64,000 bases of DNA from Chryseobacterium soli (GTDB lineage: Bacteria; Bacteroidota; Bacteroidia; Flavobacteriales; Weeksellaceae). The first letter of the stretch is position 1, and every line of letters begins with the position of its first letter. The stretch is taken from the NCBI RefSeq assembly GCF_000737705.1, contig NZ_JPRH01000011.1:30832-94831 (forward strand), in the 5' to 3' direction. Below the pieces are notes generated by a model. It saw only the letters and a program-made list of their open reading frames with translations, made no database searches and was not told where the DNA came from. The translations under genes and the position numbers were made by a program. This document shows positions 57,725 through 64,000 of this stretch, one piece after another.

Positions 57725-58132
57725 TCATATTGAGTAATCTGCGCGAGTTTAAAAGAATCATCTGTGTCAATCTGAAAAATCTATGGTTATATGTTGAACC
57801 ACAAAAGTCACAAAGTTTTAAATGCTTAGGGAGTTTATAAATCAAAATTTACTGTATAAAAGTACACGTGAGTTAAAAAAATCAAAGATTTTACATGATT
57901 ATAAAAGAAAATCAGCTCAATTTGCATGATCTGCGAGAGTTAAAAAATAATGAGCATTAAGAATCTCTAAGTTTTTAAGAAATAGTAAGTAAATCAATTC
58001 ATTTAACCTTAATTGGTAGGATCACATTCCCCTCTTTCGGAGGGGTGGCAAATCAAAGATTTGACGGGGTGGTTTAAATCAAACAGGCTACTTTTGTAGT
58101 TTAAATTTTAATTTATATATATAAAATTACAT
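57725..58132. repeat. Non-coding gap with relic repeat sequences
   Basis: No gene was seen. Two ATCTGCG-type motifs (57737 and 57929 region), an ACCACAAAAGTCACAAAG segment, and at 58029-58078 a CCCCTC-loop-GAGGGG hairpin followed by GACGGGGTGG occur. From memory such pieces recur between genes of flavobacterial genomes; their role is unknown. Confidence 0.5.
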
Positions 58133-58504
58133 ATGAAATTAGGAGCATTTTCACTCAGCCTGAGTGTAAAAGACCTTCAGAAATCTAAAGATTTTTATGA
58201 AAAGCTGGGTTTCAGCGTGATGGCTGGAAGTGCAGCACAGAATTATTTAATCATGAAAAACGGAAGTACCCTGATTGGACTGTTTCAGGCCATGTTCGAT
58301 GGAAATATGCTTACTTTCAATCCTGGATGGGATGAAAATGCTCAGAATCTGGAAGATTTTGATGATGTAAGAAATATTCAGAAACATATAAAAGAGCATG
58401 GGATTGTACTTGATAAAGAAGCAGATGAAACAACTTCAGGTCCGGAACACATTTTCCTGAAAGATCCGGATGGAAATATGATTTTAATAGACCAACACCG
58501 ATAA
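58133..58504 (+). CDS. VOC-family (glyoxalase-like) protein
   Basis: The protein has 123 residues. Two beta-alpha-beta-beta-beta modules are seen: FSLSLSVKDLQKSKDFYEKL GFSV and, in the second half, SGPEHIFLKDPDGNMILIDQ. A metal-ligand pattern typical of VOC enzymes is plausible (His/Glu near the end), but the substrate is unknown. It starts a run of small genes. Confidence 0.88.
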   Translation: MKLGAFSLSLSVKDLQKSKDFYEKLGFSVMAGSAAQNYLIMKNGSTLIGLFQAMFDGNMLTFNPGWDENAQNLEDFDDVRNIQKHIKEHGIVLDKEADETTSGPEHIFLKDPDGNMILIDQHR

Positions 58505-58519
58505 TTTCAATATATATTT

Positions 58520-59062
58520 ATGAAAATTTTAAGAAGAATTATCATTGTTCTTGGCTCCCTACTTATTCTCTGGCTCGTTATGGCCGCTTTTGTTTCCGGA
58601 AAATGTCAATACGAGAAATCCATTACTATCAATGTTCCGGCAGAAAAAGTCTGGCAGTATACCAATACGTTAAAAGCAATGGATGGCTGGAATCCTAAGA
58701 ATTCTACGGATCCCGAAATGAAAAAAGATTGGTCAGGGACAACCGGGCAGCCGGGTGAAAAAATGTGCTGGATAAGCAGTAAAAATACATCCGTGAAAGG
58801 TTGTCAGGAACTCACCAAATTAGATGCAGCAGACAAAAGAATCGATACATCCATTACCTATGCACCGCCTTATGAAAGTTCTGCCAATGCGTATGTAAAG
58901 GTTGTTTCAGAAGAAAATGGAAGTAAGGTGACATGGGGATTCACATCAGAAATTCCTTATCCTTTTACCTTAATGAAGGTGTTTATGGACTTGGAAAGCT
59001 CTGTTGGAAAAGACTATCAGAAAGGGCTTTCGAAATTAAAAGAAATCGCGGAAAGACCTTAA
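58520..59062 (+). CDS. SRPBCC-family membrane-anchored protein
   Basis: The protein has 180 residues with one N-terminal helix (IIIVLGSLLILWLVMAAFV). The SRPBCC/polyketide-cyclase-like domain starts CQYEKSITINVPAEKVWQYT and contains SKVTWGFTSEIPYPFTLMKV. It is a hydrophobic-ligand-binding fold with no assigned ligand. It follows the VOC gene after 15 bases and lies 40 bases before the next. Confidence 0.86.
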   Translation: MKILRRIIIVLGSLLILWLVMAAFVSGKCQYEKSITINVPAEKVWQYTNTLKAMDGWNPKNSTDPEMKKDWSGTTGQPGEKMCWISSKNTSVKGCQELTKLDAADKRIDTSITYAPPYESSANAYVKVVSEENGSKVTWGFTSEIPYPFTLMKVFMDLESSVGKDYQKGLSKLKEIAERP

Positions 59063-59102
59063 TCAGGATAAAAATAATTAAAAACACTTAAAAAAACACT
59101 TT

Positions 59103-59552
59103 ATGGCAACAGTAAACGCTTATTTAACGTTCGATGGAAATTGCAGACAGGCATTTGATTTTTATAAATCAGTTTTCGGTGGCGAATACCCTTACATCGG
59201 AACTTTTGGAGAAATGCCTCCGATGGAAGGAAAAGAAACTTCTGAAGAAGACAAAGACAAAATTATGCACGTTTCTCTTCCGATCTCCAAAGAAACCATA
59301 TTAATGGGAAGTGATACTGGTGGAGAATGGTCTTCCCGCTATCAGGCAGGAAATAACTTCTCTATTTCTATCAATGCGGATTCTAAGGAAGAAGCAGAAA
59401 AATTGTTTAATGGACTTTCAGAGGGAGGGCAGGTAACTATGCCGTTGGCAGATACTTTCTGGGGCGCCTATTTTGGAATGTTTACCGATCAATTCGGCAT
59501 CGGATGGATGGTAAACTATGATGATCCTGCAAAAGTGCAGCAACATCCGTAA
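59103..59552 (+). CDS. VOC-family protein (PhnB-like)
   Basis: The protein has 149 residues. The start VNAYLTFDGNCRQAFDFYKS and VFGGEYPYIGTFGEMPP, then KIMHVSLPISKETILMGSD and DTFWGAYFGMFTDQFGIGW, match the PhnB/3-demethylubiquinone-type VOC group. Function unknown. A terminator follows 35 bases after the stop. Confidence 0.9.
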   Translation: MATVNAYLTFDGNCRQAFDFYKSVFGGEYPYIGTFGEMPPMEGKETSEEDKDKIMHVSLPISKETILMGSDTGGEWSSRYQAGNNFSISINADSKEEAEKLFNGLSEGGQVTMPLADTFWGAYFGMFTDQFGIGWMVNYDDPAKVQQHP

Positions 59553-59586
59553 GATTCATATTTTGTATACAGCATATAGTTACAAT

Positions 59587-59618
59587 AAACCGGCAGATCA
59601 TCTGTCGGTTTTTATTTT
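59587..59618 (+). terminator. Intrinsic terminator after the second VOC gene
   Basis: AAACCGGCAGA pairs with TCTGTCGGTTT, one mismatch, with a short loop and a T-rich tail. Confidence 0.85.
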
Positions 59619-59691
59619 ATAATACATTTGCAGTCCAGAATTTTTTACATTTGGAACAGGAACACATTAAACATTAAAAAAAGAAAGACAA

Positions 59692-60084
59692 ATGAAGTTT
59701 ACCATTGATGAAATTAAAGCAGAGCACCAAAAAGTAAAAAGCGGTGCAGATTTTCCGGCATACATTCACGCCATAAAAAAATTAGGAGTTTCCCATTACA
59801 CGGCTTATGTATCAGACGGAAATATTGAATATACAGACACCGAAAACCAATCGGCAGATACAGGAGGCAAATATGATCGGTTGACAGTCAGCGAAACAGT
59901 AAACCTTAGCCATTTCAAATTAAGATTAAAACTTCATCAGCAAGGTGGTACAGATTATCTTACTTTTTGCAACGACTGTGCAGAAAGTGGTGTTGAAGGA
60001 TGGAAAATGGATTTGGATATGATGAAATGTACTTATTTTGATCAAAAAGGAAATGAAATTTTGATAGAACAGATTCCGGGTTAA
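59692..60084 (+). CDS. DUF1398-family protein
   Basis: The protein has 130 residues. The pattern MKFTIDEIKAEHQKVKSGAD, FPAYIHAIKKLGVSHYTAYV, then LHQQGGTDYLTFCNDCAESG and GVEGWKMDLDMMKCTYFD agrees with DUF1398 (often labelled phage envelope protein without basis). It is cytoplasmic. Function unknown; single-gene unit. Confidence 0.85.
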   Translation: MKFTIDEIKAEHQKVKSGADFPAYIHAIKKLGVSHYTAYVSDGNIEYTDTENQSADTGGKYDRLTVSETVNLSHFKLRLKLHQQGGTDYLTFCNDCAESGVEGWKMDLDMMKCTYFDQKGNEILIEQIPG

Positions 60085-60141
60085 GAGTAGAATAAGAGAT
60101 TTGTTTTCAGTCGTTTTCTGGTTTTTGGTCGGAAAATAGGG

Positions 60142-60173
60142 TTTGCTATTATTGATTTAAAGTATTATTTTTG
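60142..60173 (+). promoter_or_regulatory. Consensus promoter TTTG-N20-TATTTTTG
   Basis: TTTG at 60142-60145 and TATTTTTG at 60166-60173 are a full match to the Bacteroidota TTTG-N19-21-TAnnTTTG pattern, 32 bases before the ATG at 60206. Its preservation suggests that the frameshift in the gene is recent or an error. Confidence 0.75.
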
Positions 60174-60205
60174 TTAAATACGATAGATAATAGTAATCAA
60201 AAGAT

Positions 60206-60884
60206 ATGAAAAAGATTTTTACGAAGCTGGCTTTCACTGTATTTTGTTTAGGAGCAACCTTTTCATTTGCTCAGAAAAATGATGTAGGCGCCTGGTATAT
60301 GTATTTTGGAAATAACAAGATCAACAAAAAACTGAACTGGCATAATGAGATCCAGTACCGGAATTTTGATGCAATCGGAGATCTGGAACAGCTGTTGATC
60401 CGTACAGGAATTGGCTACGATCTTACGGAAAATAATAACAATGTTTTATTGGGATATGGATTCATTTTGAGCCGGCCTTATGTAAACGGAGAAAAAAAAG
60501 AAAATATTGAACACCGTATTTTCCAGCAGTTTATTACAAAACAGAAATTCGGACGTTTTAATCTGCAACATCGCTATCGGTTGGAGGAACGTTTTCTCCA
60601 GGATGATTTTAGAATGAGATTCCGGTATATGCTTGGGGTAAATATTCCGATCACTCAAAAAGAAATGCTCCCAAAAGCGCTGTATGCTTCAGTGTATAAT
60701 GAGATATTTCTTTTATTTCAACAGTCCAACCTTCGACAGAAACAGAGTGTATGGGGCACTTGGATATGTAATCAATAAGAACATGAGAATTGAAGCAGGA
60801 TATATGAATCAGATTCAGGAAAATAAAAACCGCGGGCAGATTCAGGTTGGTTTTTATAATAATATTCCGTTTACCAAAAATTAA
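60206..60884 (+). pseudogene. DUF2490-family outer-membrane protein gene with a frameshift
   Basis: The first frame gives a signal peptide (VFCLGATFSFAQ) and a DUF2490-like barrel start (DVGAWYMYFGNNKINKKLNW, HNEIQYRNFDAIGDLEQLLI), then breaks after SVYNEIFL. The second frame continues the same protein: YFNSPTFDRNRVYGALGYVI and NKNMRIEAGYMNQ to the end at 60884. The junction is the T run at 60711-60714; removing one T restores EIFLYFNSPTFD. Restored, the product would have 225 residues. It is a real frameshift, slipped-strand variation, or a sequencing error. Confidence 0.85.
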
Positions 60885-60972
60885 ATATAAGAAAGTGAAG
60901 CAGCTTCACATCTCTATATTAATTACGGTCATGATGTTATAAAAGATACACAAAAACAAAATAGAACACAGT

Positions 60973-61977
60973 ATGCATTCAGGGAAAAAATTTGGAGCGC
61001 TTGAGTTCGCGATATGGACAAGGCGCAGTATTTATATTTTGACAGTATTATCGGCTATTCCGACCGTATTGTATTTTTTTGGCTGGAAATTTATTTCTAT
61101 TCCCTGGCAGCCGATAGCTATTATGGGAACTGCTGTTGCCTTTATCGTAGGCTTTAAAAATAACGCAAGTTATGGCAGACTTTGGGAAGCGAGACAAATC
61201 TACGGCGCGATTATTAATGAGAGCAGAAGTTTCGGATTCATTCTGAGAGATTCTCTTTCCGAAAAAAATGCAGATAAGGTAAAAGAGATGTTCCTTCGTC
61301 ATTATGCATGGCTTACTGCGCTGAGGTTTCAGCTCCGCGAATCCAGGGCTTGGGAGAATATGGATACGGCACAGTTTGATGAGTATTCAAAAAAATATGA
61401 GATCCCGGAGAGACTTTCCAAATTGGAAGATGAGCTGAAAAAGTATTTGTCAGCATCGGAGCTCCAGTACATCCTGAGTAAAAAAAACAGAGCAACACAG
61501 CTCACGGCAATTCAAAGTAAAGCATTGTCTGAAGCCTATGCAAAAGGAGAAATCAACGATTTTCAATGGACGCAAATCAACCAGCAGCTGGTGAAATTTA
61601 CTGAGAATCAGGGAAAAGCAGAAAGAATTAAGAATTTTCCTTATCCAAGAAATTTCTCTTCCATAGCAACTTATCTTCTCCTGATATTTATTATTTCGGT
61701 GCCTTTTGGACTGATCAAAGAACTTGATAAATTAGGTGATGGAACGATGCTGGAAGGATATACATTGTGGTTTAATATTCCATTTTCACTTTTGGTTACC
61801 TGGTGTTTCCATACGTTGGATACGGTAGGAGAGTCTTCCATGAATCCTTTTGAAGGCAGTCCAAATGATGTTCCCATTACTCAGATCAGTCGTACCATTG
61901 AAATTGATATGAGAGATATGCTGGATGAGCCGGATCTTCCTTCCGCAGTGCTCCCGAAGAATAATATTGTTCTTTAA
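60973..61977 (+). CDS. Bestrophin-family channel protein
   Basis: The protein has 334 residues. The start FAIWTRRSIYILTVLSAIPT and the TM1-TM2 block PIAIMGTAVAFIVGFKNNAS with YGRLWEARQIYGAIINESRS are hallmarks of bacterial bestrophins. A helical cytoplasmic region follows, then two more membrane helices (IATYLLLIFIISVPFGLIKE, WFNIPFSLLVTWCFHTLDTV) and the conserved NPFEGSPNDVPI. It probably forms a pentameric ion channel. An antiporter gene follows 80 bases later. Confidence 0.93.
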   Translation: MHSGKKFGALEFAIWTRRSIYILTVLSAIPTVLYFFGWKFISIPWQPIAIMGTAVAFIVGFKNNASYGRLWEARQIYGAIINESRSFGFILRDSLSEKNADKVKEMFLRHYAWLTALRFQLRESRAWENMDTAQFDEYSKKYEIPERLSKLEDELKKYLSASELQYILSKKNRATQLTAIQSKALSEAYAKGEINDFQWTQINQQLVKFTENQGKAERIKNFPYPRNFSSIATYLLLIFIISVPFGLIKELDKLGDGTMLEGYTLWFNIPFSLLVTWCFHTLDTVGESSMNPFEGSPNDVPITQISRTIEIDMRDMLDEPDLPSAVLPKNNIVL

Positions 61978-62057
61978 CAGGCAGAGGTAGAAAAAAGAAA
62001 GAGGAAATTAAAAATGATTTACTCAAAAACAATCAATTAATATTAAAAACTAAATAA

Positions 62058-63671
62058 ATGATTCACAGTTATGTTATAATATCAATTGCAGTGCTTTTGT
62101 CTGTGATGATATTGGTGATGATTGGACAAAAACTGAAGGTTGCTTATCCCATTTTTCTGGTGATAGCAGGTCTGCTGATCAGTTTTATTCCGGGAATGCC
62201 GCATATTGAAATAGAGCCCGATCTGGTATTCCTTATTTTCCTGCCTCCGATCTTGTTTGAGGCTGCCTGGTTTACCTCATGGCAGGATTTTCATAAATGG
62301 AGGAAACAGATCTTTTCGATGGCCTTCGGACTAGTGTTTTTAACTTCAATAGTGGTGGCGTATCTTTCTTCATCGATTATTCCGGGGCTTACGGTTGCCA
62401 TGGGATTTTTGCTGGGTGGTGTGAATTCTCCGCCGGATGCTGTAGCAGCAACCTCCGTGTTGAAACATATGAAGATTCCGAAAAAAATTACAAGTATCTT
62501 GGAAGGGGAAAGCCTTATTAATGATGCTTCCAGTTTAATTGTATTTAAATTTGCCCTGGCAGCGGTAATTTCCGGCCAGTTTGTTTTCCGGGATGCCGTT
62601 CAGGATTTTGTCACGATGGCTATTGGTGGGGTAGCAGTAGGAGTGGGCGTAGGTTTGTTATTTGGCGCTTTGCTAAGAATTATTCCCTCCAATTCTAATA
62701 TTGATACGGTGATTACACTTATCGTTCCTTACATTATGTATGTGGGAGCAGAACATTTTCATTTTTCAGGAGTGCTGTCGGTAGTAGCAGGAGGACTGCT
62801 GATGTCATACAATTCACATTGTTATTTGAGTCATACCTCAAGAATACAGTCGGGAAATGTGTGGAGTGTTCTGATATTCCTCATGAATACCATCATCTTT
62901 ATCCTTATCGGACTCGAACTGCCGGTAGTAGTCGCTGCCATGAAGGATTATACGATTTCAGAAGGGATTTTTTACAGTGTAGTCATCGGTGGTGCCATTA
63001 TTCTGACAAGAATTATATACAGTTACGCTTTGATGTATTTTCCAAGGATCTGTTCCAAAGAATTAAGGTTAAAAGTTCCGAAACCTGACTGGCGTGAACC
63101 TTTTATCATCAGTTTTGCAGCAATGAGGGGAGTGGTTTCATTGGCTGCAGCTCTTTCAATTCCTGCATTTTTACCGAATGGTAATGCATTTCCGCACCGT
63201 AATATCATCTTGTTCGTCACATTTGTTATCATATTGATTACATTAGTAGGACAAGGTTTATTATTAAGCCCGATATTGAAATTCTTAAAAATCAGTGACG
63301 CCGGAAGTGAACTCCCTGAAGAAAAACAGGAAGTGATTCTTATGCGTAAATTAAAAGAAACTGCTTTACAGAAACTGGATACGGATTTTTCCGAACTTGC
63401 AGAAAAAAATAGCCTGGTACGCCATCAAAAACATAAACTGGAAAATGAAATGATGATGATGGCTGATAAAGCACAGTGCATGGCTTCAACGGGAGATTAT
63501 GTTTCAGCAATGAATGAAAATAAAGATGTTTTGCGCCAGGTTATCCAGGCACAGAGAAATGAACTTCACCGTATGAAACGTGAAAAAATATTTGATGACC
63601 ATGTAATGCGAACGATTGAAATGCAGCTGGATTTTGATGAAGCCAAAATCACAGGATTCTCACATAGTTAA
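62058..63671 (+). CDS. Na+/H+ antiporter (CPA1 family)
   Basis: The protein has 537 residues with about twelve membrane helices. CPA1 marks are VFLIFLPPILFEAAWFTSWQ, GGVNSPPDAVAATSVLK, LEGESLINDASSLIVFKFAL (the transport-site ND) and MRGVVSLAAALSIP. The C-terminal ~130 residues are a charged cytoplasmic tail with coiled-coil character (NSLVRHQKHKLENEMMMMAD). It exchanges Na+ or K+ for H+ across the inner membrane. Confidence 0.95.
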   Translation: MIHSYVIISIAVLLSVMILVMIGQKLKVAYPIFLVIAGLLISFIPGMPHIEIEPDLVFLIFLPPILFEAAWFTSWQDFHKWRKQIFSMAFGLVFLTSIVVAYLSSSIIPGLTVAMGFLLGGVNSPPDAVAATSVLKHMKIPKKITSILEGESLINDASSLIVFKFALAAVISGQFVFRDAVQDFVTMAIGGVAVGVGVGLLFGALLRIIPSNSNIDTVITLIVPYIMYVGAEHFHFSGVLSVVAGGLLMSYNSHCYLSHTSRIQSGNVWSVLIFLMNTIIFILIGLELPVVVAAMKDYTISEGIFYSVVIGGAIILTRIIYSYALMYFPRICSKELRLKVPKPDWREPFIISFAAMRGVVSLAAALSIPAFLPNGNAFPHRNIILFVTFVIILITLVGQGLLLSPILKFLKISDAGSELPEEKQEVILMRKLKETALQKLDTDFSELAEKNSLVRHQKHKLENEMMMMADKAQCMASTGDYVSAMNENKDVLRQVIQAQRNELHRMKREKIFDDHVMRTIEMQLDFDEAKITGFSHS

Positions 63672-63700
63672 TTTTTAAACTGAACTAGAAATAATTATAT

Positions 63701-63738
63701 AAATACCCCGGACATGAAAATGTCCGGGGTATTTTTTT
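63701..63738 (+). terminator. Strong terminator after the antiporter
   Basis: Perfect 15-bp stem AAATACCCCGGACAT / ATGTCCGGGGTATTT with a GAAA tetraloop, then a run of Ts to 63738. Confidence 0.95.
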
Positions 63739-63806
63739 GATCAGATATAACTTTTTTAACGTGAAAAACTTTGGGCATACTAGTATTAAAAGTGTTGGAA
63801 GCTTTT

Positions 63807-63896
63807 TTAATACGACGGGTTTTGACGTGGTGGAGAAATAGATTTGTAATAAAAGTAAATGCCAAGAAAGAAAAGACACCATGTGATAAGATTCAT
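63807..63896 (-). CDS. Possible 29-residue membrane peptide
   Basis: An ATG frame on the minus strand encodes MNLITWCLFFLGIYFYYKSI then SPPRQNPSY, a single helix with a charged tail. No ribosome site or promoter is evident, and only the hydrophobic pattern supports it. It may be chance. Confidence 0.3.
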   Translation of the reverse strand: MNLITWCLFFLGIYFYYKSISPPRQNPSY

Positions 63897-63939
63897 ATTA
63901 AATCTTTTTAACGTGAATTTAATAATTGCTAAAAAATGT

Positions 63940-63947
63940 TAAATTTG
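63940..63947 (+). promoter_or_regulatory. -7 element of the next gene, whose ATG is at 63996
   Basis: TAAATTTG matches TAnnTTTG, 48 bases before an ATG that is cut by the window edge. The repeated TTTTTAACGTGAA at 63753-63765 and 63905-63917 lies between this and the terminator. Confidence 0.45.
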
Positions 63948-64000
63948 CAGAATTATAATAATAAAAACGACTATTAACTTTAAAACACATAATAGATGAG

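Noticed and set aside
1..64000. CRISPR array, prophage, IS element or rRNA operon
   Set aside because: No regularly spaced repeats, no phage structural genes, no transposase and no rRNA sequence was seen on either strand.

Overview
The window looks like chromosomal DNA of a Bacteroidota bacterium of the class Flavobacteriia, most likely a Chryseobacterium-type organism. The evidence is low G+C, a SusC/SusD pair, many lipoproteins with a short signal and an early Cys, scarce Shine-Dalgarno sequences, and repeated TAnnTTTG (-7) promoter elements, one with a TTTG box 20 bases upstream. No phage, IS element, rRNA or CRISPR array was seen. One tRNA (Arg, ACG) is present.

Layout. 1-9.6 kb: a fructan utilisation locus with a truncated GH32 enzyme, SusC, SusD, a DUF4960-like glycan-binding lipoprotein, a GH32 lipoprotein and a fructokinase, closed by a strong terminator. 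9.8-18.7 kb: an accessory stretch with two penicillin-binding-type serine hydrolases, an AraC-type regulator with a membrane domain, an alpha/beta hydrolase, and an AT-rich group (DUF2806-like protein, a PD-(D/E)XK-like protein, an unknown protein, an XRE regulator, another unknown). Five copies of an ~88-nt fold-back repeat sit in its intergenic gaps. 18.8-25.4 kb: a secreted surface-type protein, then an operon of PIG-L deacetylase, a 34-residue membrane protein, an SSS symporter and DUF2911.

25.9-32.3 kb: a five-sensor-domain hybrid histidine kinase, a separate kinase/LuxR-type regulator pair, and a decayed receiver-domain remnant. 32.3-39.5 kb: a locus with the architecture of a chaperone-usher fimbrial system. 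Read on the minus strand it holds three pilin-like subunits (two from a recent 746-bp tandem duplication), a PapD-like chaperone, a beta-barrel usher-like protein, and a tip-like protein whose C-terminus is a pilin-like domain. This is the best candidate for an undescribed system.

40-46.3 kb: housekeeping genes, namely tRNA-Arg, a metal or cofactor binding protein, mtgA, a Gcr-type membrane protein, a DUF721 protein, recF and a UbiA-like membrane protein. 46.3-52.7 kb: a giant alpha-2-macroglobulin-like protein followed by ecotin, two protease inhibitors in a row. 52.9-56.6 kb: a TolC/HlyD/ABC-2 permease export operon. 56.8-63.7 kb: small enzymes and unknowns (DUF1569, two VOC proteins, SRPBCC, DUF1398), a frameshifted DUF2490 gene, a bestrophin and a CPA1 Na+/H+ antiporter. 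The next gene begins at the extreme right edge.

Functions were assigned by reading motifs and recalling families; no database search was run.
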